Assembly: GCF_964355755.1 (NCBI RefSeq)
Contig: NC_092676.1
Span: 3,270,288-3,334,287 of the forward strand
Direction of reading: 5' to 3'
Source of the DNA: Antedon mediterranea
Taxonomy: Eukaryota > Echinodermata > Crinoidea > Comatulida > Antedonidae
Length of the DNA stretch: 64,000 nt
Shown: positions 36,481 to 47,817 of the stretch, piece after piece
Numbering within the stretch: the stretch's first letter is position 1
Layout: every line of letters begins with the position of its first letter
Notes under the pieces: model-generated
The model's database searches: none
Seen by the model: the letters and a program-made list of their open reading frames with translations, nothing else
What the model was told of the DNA's origin: nothing
Program-made: the position numbers and the translations under genes

Positions 36481-36537
36481 ACTACGATGACGTCATCTTG
36501 GTGTGCATGGGACCCACTGGATGTCTACTGATGATTC

Positions 36538-36699
36538 ATGAAGGAAAATGAATCAGAAGCTAAACCAGTAAAGTCTACTAAACCAGTAAATTCTACTAAA
36601 CCAGTGAACTCTACTCAACCAGTAAACTCTACTCACCCAGTAAACTCTACTAAACAAGTATACTCTACTCAACCAGTAAACTCTATACTACCTAAATGA
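36538..36699 (+). repeat. 18-bp minisatellite encoding PVNSTK/PVNSTQ, about 7 units
   Basis: From an ATG at 36,538 the frame runs 53 codons, mostly PVNSTK-like hexapeptides with an N-S-T sequon in most. It lies just past the receptor tail. The same repeat is expanded to about 30 units at the equivalent place in unit 2 (48,003-48,570). Whether it is translated is unknown. Confidence 0.6.
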
Positions 36700-37781
36700 A
36701 CAAACAATTCGTACAATAATATTTAAAAACAACCCATGTTTTACTGTTTTAGTTCAATGTCCCTGTGCGTAATCCTTGTAAACCCCTTCTTTATGTTAAA
36801 TTTTCTGGTGTTAATGTTTGTAAAAATTGTGTTTTCTGTAGACTTTCGTCGTTGTTGTATAATTCCTGTCGTTTATCAAATAATTATTTAGATGTTTTAA
36901 CTGTAGCATTTTAAATGTATTTTGAATGATATTATTATATAAATTTTGCATTTGTGTTTTAAGTTTATATTTTAGTATCAACCTGCAATTGGTGCTCTGC
37001 ACTGTGGATTGCCAGAAAAATGAATAAGAATAGAATATCAAAATTAATATTTAAGGGGTCTGGTTTATATATCAACAGTTTATCTACGTTAGTGTGGCTA
37101 TCTTTTTTCAATCATTGTATATGAACCACTTCCGTGTCTGGTTTTAAACTTTAGAATAATTAAGTTTAGTAAAAACATGTAAACTGTGTATGCTGTTATC
37201 TTTTATCATTATATCGTAATATATCATAAAAGATAAAGATAAAAAAAAATATCGTAATATTTATCAAGGTATTTAATTTTATCTTATTGACATGTGTGAC
37301 GTATCTCGGGTTTGTTTCTTGTTTATTTTACTATTGTAAATACCACTACTTTATTTAAATCACTCGAATGTATAACCAAATACAAGTCACACAAGTCACA
37401 AGTCACAAATCAGTTTATTTGATCCAAAAGAAAAAAAAAATACAAAGCAAAAAATATACAAAAGGACCAGGGAGACTTCCATTAAGGCCAAAAGCCGCAT
37501 GCATGGAAGCCACCCGAACATTTTAAATAATATATAATTCTCATGTATATAATATAATTAAAAAATTAACAAATCATAACATTAACAGAATCATATCAGA
37601 ACAGCTACAACCCATCTCTATTACATATATAATATATACAATACTGTACATGTACTGTACAATTAGGCGAAGAAATAAATATTAGTTAGTGGGATCCAAG
37701 CTTTATAATGACATGCTTTTTGGAAAAGTTTTAAATAAGCTCAAGATTTAAATTATCCAAAAACTGACTACACTTTTTCAG
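36700..37781. other. Spacer after long gene 1; partial match to 48,640-48,800
   Basis: TGTAAACCCCTTCTTTATGT and neighbouring DNA (36,760-36,850) recur at 48,715-48,800. From 37,375 a stretch with ACAAGTCAC repeats and AAAGGACCAGGGAGACTTCC has the look of a retroelement end, unassigned. No gene seen. Confidence 0.5.
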
Positions 37782-38190
37782 TTACCGAAAATCTTCTAAT
37801 AGTAACCCAAACTCTAATAGTAATCCCTCCCTTCTAATAGTAACCAATGGGGGTTACTATTAGAGTCACAAAAACTTATGATGCAGCCGTATTTTGAAAT
37901 AAGGAGATAATGCATGATCTCGGGAGTGGGAGAGGATTGAGTGTTTTTGAGTTTATAAAATAAAGTTAGAGTCCAACCAAATTTGGTTATTCGTACTGTT
38001 TTATTATTTTGCTATGAGTAGCTGACCGGAAAAGTTGGGGGTGAGTTAATATTTTCAGGTGCCTAATTTTAGATTAGTGGGCCTAATAGTAACTCACTAC
38101 TCTAATAGTAACCCACTTCTAATAGTAACCCACCCTAAAAAAGAATTAAAGAATAATAACCCAGGGTTACAATTAGAAGATTTACGGTAA
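37782..38190. mobile_element. MITE with TTACCG..TCTTCTAATAGTAACCC ends
   Basis: About 27-bp imperfect terminal inverted repeats, with CTAATAGTAACCC motifs repeated inside both arms. A TA duplication may lie at the borders. No coding capacity. Unit 2 lacks it: 48,803 continues directly into sequence matching 38,890. Confidence 0.75.
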
Positions 38191-39068
38191 TCCCTTTGCA
38201 ATATAGCTTTTATCATCATATTTTTCTCCGATTCATTTTACACGTGAGACAACTGGATATTTGTCAGAAAAATATGTTAATTTTCATACTTGAAAAGGCA
38301 ATAGAACTGCAATTATGTTTGATACAGTAACTTCATATTATGATACAGTAAATCTACAATTGTATTCATTATCTTGATTCCCTACACTAAAAACATAAAT
38401 AAAAAGTTTATCGAAAATATGGACTTCATGCGCTGTTGTTTGTTGCTTAAATAAGACAAATTGGCAAATTATTGTTAATAATGTTAATCTTAAACTTAAT
38501 GTTTTTATATATCTCAGACCAAACATAATTTATATTTATATTTCATATGCAAATGACAATGAATTAAATTTTTTTCTACTGAATAAATAAACAGTAAACG
38601 TGTCTGCTTTTCTACGCAATATGTTATTGTTTGATTCTTTACATATGAAACAACTTTGTCAGTCACGTGCTCAAGTTAGTGTTTACCGACCAACCGACCG
38701 ACCGAACGACCAAATGACCGACTAAAAACATGTGGATGGCAAACATGAAATGGAAGTTTAAAGATATTTAAAATAATCTTGTAAACATTTTGAAATAATA
38801 GCTTTCCTGTTTGATGATTGCGAACATTTCAATCAATAATTAGCTATTCAGATAGGAACCTTAATAATAATATTCATAATTACACAAAAGTGACTTTCTA
38901 AATCAATAAGTAGGCCTACTCCGTGAAGTATTTTACAATATTTTCCTATACAGCGATGGTGATCATTTAAAACAACTATTTTCAATCTTTTCTGCAGTAA
39001 TCGAGGTTTTTCTTTGTCACAGCAACGTACAAAATAAATATAATGACATAGCGCTTACATTTTTCTCT
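38191..39068. other. Upstream spacer of alpha2
   Basis: Contains a fragment of the AGTCACGTGC inverted-repeat element (38,661-38,722) with GACCGACC repeats. From about 38,890 it matches 48,803 onward, upstream of alpha3. No gene seen. Confidence 0.55.
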
Positions 39069-39101
39069 AGGAGGCGGTATACAATTTTACCAATTTTAGC
39101 T
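39069..39101 (+). promoter_or_regulatory. Conserved upstream box of alpha2
   Basis: AGGAGGCGGTATACAATTTT lies 213 nt before the alpha2 start codon. Confidence 0.55.
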
Positions 39102-39281
39102 ACACAATAAATGCAGAATATAAACGACGCGTGAGTGGATACGTACATTTAGATTGTAATCAAGCTTGCATAGAGTGCACATTAATTGGATCAAGTGATT
39201 GTTTAAGCCAAGAACTATATCACAAGAATCTACTACAGCTTTACTACGATTTAGAAAGTTAATCAACCATCGAAAGAAATA

Positions 39282-39944
39282 ATGGCTCATCATCAATATT
39301 GGACATTACTGTTTTATAAGCGCCTTGTTATATTGTACAGTATAACGTACTGTTGTTTTGCAAAATCCTATATTTTTACAAAACATCCAAAATCGGTTTC
39401 CGTTGCAAAAGGACAAACAGCAACGTTGTCGTGTGAATGGGCACCAGCATTGGATGAAAAACATGCCGTTTTCTGGTCAGTATTCCCTGCTGATGGTAGG
39501 CCTACAAGAATTGAAAGATCAACATTAAAGTACAATCTAACAAGTAAATCAACCTGCTCATATCTTTCCATGTTCAATGTTGATTCTGATGATATAGGAA
39601 CATACAGGTGTGATATCTGGGAAGGGCAAGGTGATTCATACAGTGTTTCTAGAGAGGCTTATGTAGGAGAAGAACTAACATGCAGTGATGATAGTGAAAT
39701 GGGAACAACGCTGAAATGTTCTTCATCTTCTTTTTCAAATGACATATATTTAGAGTGGTATAAAGGCGAACAACGGATTAATTCAAAAATACAATCAAAT
39801 AATATTTTAGAATCAAGACCGTTGACTGTTGAAGACAATAGAGCTGTGTTTACTTGTAAAGCCAGGCTTCGATTATACCATCATGAAGTTGTAGGAACTT
39901 GTAAAACTACTTCGTTTATGTCGACTCACAAATGCAGATATTGA
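39282..39944 (+). CDS. Secreted two-Ig-domain protein, short gene alpha2
   Basis: 220 codons, MAHHQYW start with no upstream in-frame ATG competing. Signal peptide to about 28, domain 1 (LSCEW; FWSVFP; DDIGTYRCD), domain 2 (LKCSS; LEWYKGEQ; DNRAVFTC), then STHKCRY and stop, the alpha2 form of the shared frameshifted end. Domain 1 is rich in charged loop residues (ADGRPTRIERS) where other copies differ completely. No membrane span, so probably secreted. Confidence 0.75.
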   Translation: MAHHQYWTLLFYKRLVILYSITYCCFAKSYIFTKHPKSVSVAKGQTATLSCEWAPALDEKHAVFWSVFPADGRPTRIERSTLKYNLTSKSTCSYLSMFNVDSDDIGTYRCDIWEGQGDSYSVSREAYVGEELTCSDDSEMGTTLKCSSSSFSNDIYLEWYKGEQRINSKIQSNNILESRPLTVEDNRAVFTCKARLRLYHHEVVGTCKTTSFMSTHKCRY

Positions 39945-40250
39945 ACAATCACAGCGCGCCAGGTAAACGTCAGGTTGCAGATATCTTTAAACATAGAACT
40001 CATGCTTTAACCCCCACCAAGCTCAGGGAAACTTAATCACGATTACTATATTGAATAGGAATTGGATAACAACTCATTGGCAAGTTTAAAAGATCCATTT
40101 GAAATAGGTAATTTAAAGGATACATATCAACTGAAAATTAACGGATATGCCTCTACTAGTCGTAGTGGTCCGCAAAGAAGTTATAGCACGACCTATACAA
40201 GCAACATTTCAGAGCCTATTTGCAGTAAAACGCAAACTCAAGCAAGCTAG
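39945..40250 (+). pseudogene. Domain-3 remnant after alpha2
   Basis: Still shows the domain-3 landmarks CTCAGGGAAACTTAATCACG, a TATTGAATAGGAATTGG stretch with a stop, and ACTAGTCGTAGTGGTCCGCA, but with several frameshifts and stops. It shows that short genes come from three-domain receptors. Confidence 0.8.
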
Positions 40251-41678
40251 ACAATGAAGACTGAATCTACCTCATTAAAATTGAAAAGTTTGCGTATGAT
40301 AGAAGAAGAATACTGGTTGTAATGGTTACAATACCAACAATATTATCGTATTCGTACCTAGAAGGAGAAATAGATCTAATGAAATCAGGAAGAATATCAG
40401 GACTTCTTGAAGTCCTACAGGGAACAAGAAAAGAAAAAAAAAACTCAAAAAATCACATTATTAAAACTCAGATAATTTTTGTCTTTTGAAACAGTAGGCT
40501 TATGTGCATAATTTGGTATATAACCATACAGGGATTAATTTTTTTTTAAAATTTATTTTGTATCTTTAATATCATTACTCGTATTGTGTTAATATTAATG
40601 TAAGTGTAATTATTTCAGGTCATAGATAGAGACGTGTTCGATACCAGATGAACTAAGATGGCTTCATATTTTATTCACTAGATGCTTGCTTATTTGTCGA
40701 TAACAACAAGTCGTACCCCTGTTTTACTAGTACAAATTGTAAATTGTGATTTGTTATAATATTAATATTTTCCATTACAGCAAAGTTGAAATTACTTTAT
40801 AATCTGTTGTTGTTGTATAATTAATTTTTCTTAATTGAAATTATAATAGGTTAATACGGAAAACATCTTCATTGTAAGATAAGAAATCTAAAATTGGTGA
40901 GCGCCGCAATTGGCAATGAAATATTGTAAATTCAATAATTATTTCAATCCATTATGTATATACCCTATTAACAGTAGCTGAGTTACAGTTTCTCCAAAAT
41001 GGAAAAGAGACAGTGTCGTCAGCAAGTCTATGACCATTATTTTCTGTTTGGTTATCGTAGATATATTTTAGACAATAATAAAACCTATTGAAGAACCGAA
41101 TTAAATAAATTTAATACGATACGAAATAGTATTGTTTTCTAATACGTATCCAACAATGAGAAACTCACATAATATAACGACCATAATTAATTATCTTAGA
41201 CTTTTCCTGAGGGCGCTCTTAGTATTGAATTGTTTCCGTTTTGTATCTTGTTTTTGCTTTGTATTTCAATGTGTTCTCTCCATTTCTGGAGGCTTTCTGA
41301 ATAAATTGAATTTAATTGAAATAATTTCGTTAAAGTATATTATTAATTTATGCAAATCGGTCATACCAGATCATGCAGTCCACTCTAATCATGTTATAAA
41401 TTGGACTTAACACAAAATTATTGACAGGGAATCGGACAACGACATCAGGCGCATGAAAGAGGCAATTTGGATACGAAGAAGACAAACAAAAAACATCAAC
41501 CGAGACGAAGGTACACACACCAATAGCCACATATATTTTATAACCCTGTAATTAGACAGAATTGGCGCTCTAGATAATTTAAAACAAATTGTTTTCTTTT
41601 CTGCAGTAATCAAGGTTTTTCTTTGTCACAACAACTTACAAAATAAATATAATGCCATAGCGTTTACATTTTGTCTCT
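40251..41678. other. Duplicated intergenic spacer (unit 2, alpha-beta)
   Basis: From about 40,600 it is a near copy of 8,880-9,990. It contains a 92-codon frame (41,132-41,410) also present at 9,443-9,721; this is explained by recent duplication and has no domain. Confidence 0.75.
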
Positions 41679-41711
41679 AGGGGGCGGTATACAATTGTAC
41701 CGATTATAGCT
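41679..41711 (+). promoter_or_regulatory. Conserved upstream box of beta2, displaced
   Basis: Same box as beta1, but 490 nt from the start codon instead of 263 because of the insertion at 41,748-41,985. Confidence 0.5.
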
Positions 41712-41747
41712 AACCCTGGATTTAATGCAGCCTAAATGAATTCTGTG

Positions 41748-41985
41748 TTCATATACCTAGCTCATATCCTCTCATCATAGGCTTTAAACAGCTTATAGAT
41801 GGCTATTCCATGTCTGACAAGAAAAGTTGGAAAACGCCGATACGAGTAAAACAAGATGCGTTGTCTAGGCAACAAAACAGTATTTTTAAGTCCTACAATT
41901 GCTAAAATGACGTCAGATTCACTTTCGCCTATTTTTAATAAAAGGACAGCAGCAGTTTCAAGTGCATTGTACCTAGATACCGGAT
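41748..41985. mobile_element. 238-bp insertion in the beta2 leader
   Basis: Replaces a few bases present in beta1 (between TTCTGTG and GGATACG). The insert is unlike other sequence in the window. Short ACCTAG-type ends (ATACCTAGC near the start, TACCTAGATAC near the end) are the only structure seen. Confidence 0.55.
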
Positions 41986-41994
41986 ACGTATATG

Positions 41995-42014
41995 CAGGGA
42001 GTTGCAACTCCCTG
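41995..42014. repeat. 20-bp perfect palindrome flanked by GTATATG
   Basis: The same palindrome as at 10,084, here with an exact GTATATG on both sides. It looks like a transposon remnant inherited before the unit duplication. Confidence 0.65.
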
Positions 42015-42168
42015 GTATATGTATAGCATATTATTAGGCCTGCAGCTGGATACAGTGCACAGGAATCAGATCGGGTGACAAAGAACCAGTTCTATCACAA
42101 CAATCTACTACAGCAAGTTAGGCCGAGTAGGAAAGAATGCAACATCGCAAGAAACTACAAAGTTTATA

Positions 42169-42831
42169 ATGGCTCGTCATCAACATTGTACACTGATGTT
42201 TTTCAAGTGCCTGATTACATTGTATAGCATATTTAATAGCTGTTGTGCACAATCCTATACTTTTACAGAAGATCCGCAGTCTGTTATCTTTGAGAAGGGA
42301 CAAACAGCGTCGCTGTCGTGTGAATGGACACCGGCATTGAATGGAACACATACTGTTTTCTGGGCAGCATTCCCTAGTGGGGGTCCGTCTCATCTAATTG
42401 ATAGTTCAACATTAAAATACAATCTAACAAGTAAAGCAACCTTCTCGTATCTTTCCATTTTTAATGTGGTTTCTGATGATGTAGGAAAATACAGGTGTGA
42501 TATCTCAAAAGGTGGTGATTCATACATTCTTTCTCGAGAGGCTTTTGTATGGCAAGAAATAAAATGCAGTGGTAATGGTGAAATAGGAAAAACGCTGAAA
42601 TGTTCTTTTGCTGCTTCTTCTCCAAGTGACATATTTTTAGGCTGGTATAATAAAGACGGATATCGGGTTGAATCAAAATTACATCCAAATAATATTTTGG
42701 AATCAAGACCGTTGACTGCTGAAGACAATGGAGCTGTGTTTACTTGTAAAGCATGGGATCGATTGGAACATAAAGTTGTAGGAATTTGTGAAACCACTCC
42801 GTTTCTGTCGATTCACCAATGCAGAAATTGA
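42169..42831 (+). CDS. Secreted two-Ig-domain protein, short gene beta2
   Basis: 220 codons, twin of beta1. Signal peptide, domain 1 (LSCEW; FWAAFP; DDVGKYRCD), domain 2 (LKCSF; LGWYNKDG; DNGAVFTC), SIHQCRN end. Differences from beta1 sit largely in the domain-1 C'-C'' loop and the strand before the second cysteine. The longer leader caused by the upstream insertion may alter expression. The domain-3 remnant after the stop is only about 40 nt. Confidence 0.75.
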   Translation: MARHQHCTLMFFKCLITLYSIFNSCCAQSYTFTEDPQSVIFEKGQTASLSCEWTPALNGTHTVFWAAFPSGGPSHLIDSSTLKYNLTSKATFSYLSIFNVVSDDVGKYRCDISKGGDSYILSREAFVWQEIKCSGNGEIGKTLKCSFAASSPSDIFLGWYNKDGYRVESKLHPNNILESRPLTAEDNGAVFTCKAWDRLEHKVVGICETTPFLSIHQCRN

Positions 42832-43557
42832 ACAATCATCGCCAGGTCAACTTCAGGTCAGAAATAGCTTTAACCATGAAGAACGTACTAACGTAAAACT
42901 GTGTGTTTACAATGATGTTAATGTAAAACTTATTTGTGATTAACATCGTAGACAATATTTAGGAATATAGACTTATCTTATTACTGTAATGATATCAGTA
43001 ATGTTAAGTTCAGGATTAAACCTAATAGTTCATTGTCGAATAGACCGGAGTTTTCATTTCATTACACGCACGATATCGTGTACAAAGTTACGAGCAATGG
43101 TATAATTACAACGTTAACAACTGAACTTGACACTCTCTATAGCATTTATTGTTCATGTTTAAAAGAATATTTACTACAAAAAAAATTTGTTTAATCAAGG
43201 TCTTTATAGAATCTTTTCTTAAAATTATTTTATAGATGTTATTAAACTCATATTTTACATCTGTAAACTTACATACTATTATATCAATTATCATAAGGTT
43301 ATTAAGTTGTTTTTAACATAATTTTAAAATAATATTCCTTTTTAGTCACGTGCAATGCGACTCTACAGCTCACTATGTCGGTCGGTAAACACTAACTTGA
43401 GCACGCGACTGCACCCATGTATATGGCCTTGTTTTTTAAATCATTATTACGAACATGTTATCTACCATTACATCCGTTTACACGTATTAATATACTTCAT
43501 TAACATTATTTTCTGTTAAATCATCAATTAATATCATTAATCGTATTAAGTTAATAA
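42832..43557. other. Spacer after beta2
   Basis: Near copy of 10,921-11,675. Includes the short AGTCACGTGC..GCACGCGACT element at 43,344-43,410. No gene seen. Confidence 0.65.
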
Positions 43558-43866
43558 GGTAAAGGTAAAGTCGAAACCTAAGCTAATGCTAACGGTCGTG
43601 GTGCCCATCTCCATTTATTGAGCGTTTGGGCCACACTCCACTAAGTGTGTATGTTTGTGGGGGGTACGTCAGCCCTCCCGCACAAACGAGTCTGATTTAC
43701 CTTCCCAGTACTTTTTACATACCGGTACCCATTTCTATCACCTGGGTGGGGAGGATGTGGATAAAGAATCTTGCTCAAGGATTCAACACTGCAGTGACCG
43801 GGCCGGGGCTTGAACCGGCAACCTCTTGATTGCAAGTCCAATGCTCTAACCACTGCGCCACAGTGT
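43558..43866 (-). mobile_element. tRNA-derived SINE, second copy
   Basis: The same insertion as at 11,676 carried in the duplicated unit. It has the same A and B boxes and TTTACC tail and lacks the extra inverted head piece. Confidence 0.85.
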
Positions 43867-44454
43867 GGCGCTACTACTAGTACTAATGTATATACACATA
43901 AATATAATGAAATAAGTGTAATTATTTTAGGTCATAAATAATAAAACGAGATGAACAATGTATGTACGGTATTTTACTAGTACAATTTGTCAATTATTAT
44001 GCATACAATATTAATATCTTCAATTACAGCAAAGTTGAAATTACTTTATAATCTGTTGTTGTTGTATAATAAATTTTTCTTAATTGAAATTATTAAACGT
44101 TTAATAGAAAACATCTTCAATGCAAGATAAGAAAGCTAAAATTAGTGAACGCCGTAATATGCAATGAAATATTGTAAATTTAATAATTATTTCAATCCAT
44201 TATGTGTAATACTCCATTTACTGTAGCTGAGTTACAGTTTCTCCAAAATGGAAAAGAGACCATTATTTTCTGTTTGGTTATCGTAGATATTATTTTAGAC
44301 AATAATAAAACTTATTCAAGAATTGTATTAAATAAATATATATATACGGTACGAAATAGTATTTAATATGAGAAACACACACAATCGACCATGATTAATT
44401 ATTATCTTAAACTTTCCCCGAGGGCGCTCTTACTATTGAATTGTTTCCGTTTTT

Positions 44455-44543
44455 AGTCGCGTGGACGCGACTCTATAGTTCACTATGTCGGTCGGTCGGT
44501 CTGTCTGTCGGTCCGGTATCACTATGCGTTTTAGCACGCGACT
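44455..44543. mobile_element. Short inverted-repeat element inserted in unit 2
   Basis: AGTCGCGTGG..GCACGCGACT with a GGTCGGTCGGTCTGTC interior. Unit 1 lacks it at the matching site (about 12,575), so it arrived after the duplication. Confidence 0.7.
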
Positions 44544-44719
44544 TATGGCTGTTGGCCTTGTTTATTTTGTTTTTGCTTTGTATTTTAATGTGTTCTCTCC
44601 ATTTTTGGAGGCTTTTTGAATAAATTGAATTTAATTGAAAATACTTTCGTATATTAGTAATGTATGCAGTCCTAACGTTCAGTATCTTTGTTTCTAAAGC
44701 TCTTTCTACACTATCAAAC

Positions 44720-44764
44720 CATGGAAGAAATATATATATATATATATTATATATTTCCTCCATG
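44720..44764. repeat. Uninterrupted (TA)n palindrome: empty site of the 21-kb insertion
   Basis: CATGGAAGAAATATA, about 18 bp of TA-rich sequence, then TATATTTCCTCCATG. The two halves correspond to the borders at 12,750 and 34,095. One mismatch in the 15-bp arms. Confidence 0.85.
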
Positions 44765-44814
44765 ATCAAACTAGTTTGACAAAAACAGTGTAATGTGCCC
44801 AAATATGTCGTTAG

Positions 44815-45225
44815 GTGGTTTCCCGAAAGATCGTAAAATCAAGCGGTACTGGGTATGACTAACTAGCGTTCTTGTCACCAACTAGTCATCCATTCATAGA
44901 AGTACTGATGTAGTAGCTTATCTATTCGGTGACCATAGAATGTGACCCGAGACATGACTAACTACGACTTTTAGTAGATAGAAGATTGAAAAAAAAATTG
45001 TTAAGAAGAGTTGTACTGTAAGTGGATGTTTAATGAAATTATGTCAATAATGTTTACACACTAGGCATATAAATAGTAACGTTTGTTAGTATAAATAATT
45101 TTGAGTTAATAAGAATAAGATATAAGGAAGAAAAGCAAAGAGACTATGGAGCGGCTATTCCTGAATATACAATACTAAGTATCGGAGTTTGAAATTATAG
45201 ATTTTAGGTGAAACATAACTACTAA
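44815..45225. mobile_element. Foldback element copy, right arm deleted
   Basis: Complete left arm (44,815-45,075) and centre, then an abrupt change to long-gene tail sequence. One deletion probably removed the right arm and most of the following receptor gene. Confidence 0.7.
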
Positions 45226-45239
45226 TATGGTTAGAGTGT

Positions 45240-45335
45240 GTGTGTATTTTCAAAAAAGAAACGTATCTAAGGACAACGTAATTTCATCAAATCGACCACT
45301 GAACAATATTGGAAACAATTACGAGTATATTACAC
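45240..45335 (+). pseudogene. Long gene 2 remnant: start of cytoplasmic tail
   Basis: Matches 36,100-36,195 of long gene 1 (TTCAAAA.AGAAACGTATCTA.GGACAAC, then the NNYEYI-coding stretch). Signal peptide, Ig domains and membrane span are gone. Confidence 0.85.
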
Positions 45336-47817
45336 AAGATACAAGATAACTTTATTGTCAAAATTGTTAACAATTTCGAGATATGTTTTGTACCTGAGTA
45401 GAATAAATAATACGATGTGATAGCTATATAAATAAATACAAATGATACAAGTGACTATCTTTAAAAGTTTTTGTGAAATAAATTGCATGCTATGTACATT
45501 GATGAACATCTTAAACGGTTTGTGGATATTTTTTCCTGTGTCAGTCTAACCATGGAGAAATATTATTTCTCCATGGTCTAACCCTTCCTGATCTACTTAT
45601 AATGATGTCTGAATGTAATGGGTGTGATGGATCTTGCATAATTGTGTCAAATTTCTGAAGTATGAATGTATTAAACATTTCATCTAAAGGTTTCACTTCT
45701 ACACCGATAACTCTGCTGGCCTTATTTACTAATCTCTGAATTTGACTTTTACTGTTTACATTGATATGAGAAAACAAAACAATAATACAATAAGAAATGA
45801 TTGAACAACAGAGGAATAAAACATATGAATGAGATGAGAACCAACATTAAACCGTTTCATTTTCTATATAAAGTACATTCTCTTATTAGCCTTGGTACGG
45901 AGTTCTCTAGTGTTGCTCTCCCAGTTTAGTTTATTATCAATTATTAATCCCCAGTACTTATGACTTTCTACTATTTCAACAATTTCATTATCAATTTCAA
46001 TATTTACATGATTTGTTTTATTTTTCCTTCTAAAATCGACAATAACCTCTTTAGTTTTTTTGGCATTTAGTTCAAGAAAATTTTGTTTACACCAGACTAC
46101 AAATTGTTCAACATATTCATTAAACAGGGATGTATTATTTTTTGAAATTAAACCAACTAGGCAAGTATCATCTGCAAAATTAACATTAAATGATTTACTT
46201 GGATCAATATCACTATAAAAATCAGAATATAATGAAAAAAGTAAGGGTGAGAGAACGCATCCCTGTGGTGCACCTGTATTACAAGTTAACTGCTTAGATA
46301 CGCTACCCCTAAACTTAACAATCTGTGTTCTTTCATTTAAGAAATCAGAAATCCAGATTTAATCTATTAATTATTTCCTTCTTCTCTGATTGAGCCCATA
46401 ATATTTTCATTTTGTTTTACCCGTAAATCCGAAAAGTCACTTTTTTCAAACATGACATATTTAAGTTATCCGCGGTGATGTCAGTATCCTTACTCTTATT
46501 TGATGCAACTTTGTAATTACCCGTAACTTTATTCATACTTTTCCAAACGTTTTTGATATCACCTGATTTAAATGTGTCTTCAATGTGTTTGGCATAGTTC
46601 TGCTTATCTCTTTTAATTACTCGTCTCACTTCTCTTTGTCTAATTTTACTGGCTTTGAAATCTCCTTGTTTAAACATTTCATATTTTTCTTTCATTAGTA
46701 ATCTTAATTCCTTTGAAACCCATGGTTTATTATTTGCATAGATTTTTACGAATTTGATTGGTACAATGGAGTCCTCACAAAACTTAATATATGCTGAGCA
46801 TCTTTCTACCGTGTCGTCAAGTGAATCGCTCTTAAACGTATCCCAATCTGTTATATCAAAACAATCCTTTAGATCATTTATAGCAACTTCTGACCATATC
46901 TTGACCGGTTTTTTAATGAAGTTAAATTTTCTTAATTTCTGCTTATACTTTGGCAATAATTGAATAAGATTGTGATCCGATTTCCCAATTCCATCTTTTG
47001 CTTTTGCCAGGTACGCATTCGGTATATTTCCATAATATTCATCCAATATGCTCTCTTTCCTTGTCGGTACCTTCACGTATTGATGCCAATGAGGTAGTGC
47101 TCTTTTAAGCATACAATGATTGAAGTCGCCTAACACCAGCTTAAACGCATCTGGTGACTCGCTCTCTAATAATCTCATTTCCTGTGCGATTTTTTTCACT
47201 GCTTCTATACGACTTCCTTCTTGTTGAACATATGCAACTGACACAAAGATCTGTGGTATTTCTCTCGGCAAGTAAAAAGGGCGTAGTGCAATCACAATGA
47301 ATTCAACATCTTGACAGCAATGTTTTTTTACTACCTAGATGTTGTTACACCAACGTGTGTTAATGTATTCGCAGACACCGCCGCCTCCCTCCTTTCCTGT
47401 AACATGCAGATCTCTATCTCCCCGCACGCATGAGAACCCATCAATACTGACATCTGCAGTGGTATGTTGGTCTTTCTGTGAAACATAGTAATATAATTAT
47501 ATAAGCTAGATTCTCGGAAGTCTTGTATTGCCATACACGCTTCCAGTTGATCGAGCTTATTGCACAGGGATTGAGCATTTCCAAAAATAACAGTTGGTAG
47601 AGGAAGACGATTTAATCGTCTGAGCCTTCCCTTAATTCATCCTCTGCGTCCCCTTTTACGCGGCTTTGGATTGTAATTGAGATTTAGGTTGCTAGGCCCA
47701 TCTGTGTTTGGATTTGGCCTTAATTGCAACAACTCCTCGCGGCTGTATATGATTTTCATTTTGTGCAGATTCTACTTCAGATACGATGTCGCATGTCTAG
47801 CACAGCGCCCTCCGTTC
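45336..47817 (-). mobile_element. LINE (jockey/CR1-like), 5'-truncated, inside long gene 2 remnant
   Basis: Encodes endonuclease and reverse transcriptase on the minus strand. Receptor-tail sequence resumes immediately after it (CGGACAATAACACACATGAG at 47,821). Internally deleted and frameshifted, hence inactive. The clade is a guess from the order of domains and the C-terminal HPLHSD motif. Confidence 0.85.
45541..47600 (-). pseudogene. LINE endonuclease and reverse transcriptase fragments
   Basis: In reading order: GNAQSLCNKLDQL (start of the endonuclease domain, near 47,560); a frameshift; a 292-codon piece (47,295-46,417) with GDFNHC and SDHNLI endonuclease motifs and the linker; a junction near 46,400 where the first part of the reverse transcriptase is missing; GAPQGCVLSPLLFSLY (about 46,240-46,290) and the catalytic FADDT (about 46,170); then the C-terminal part at 45,777-45,541. 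Confidence 0.82.
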
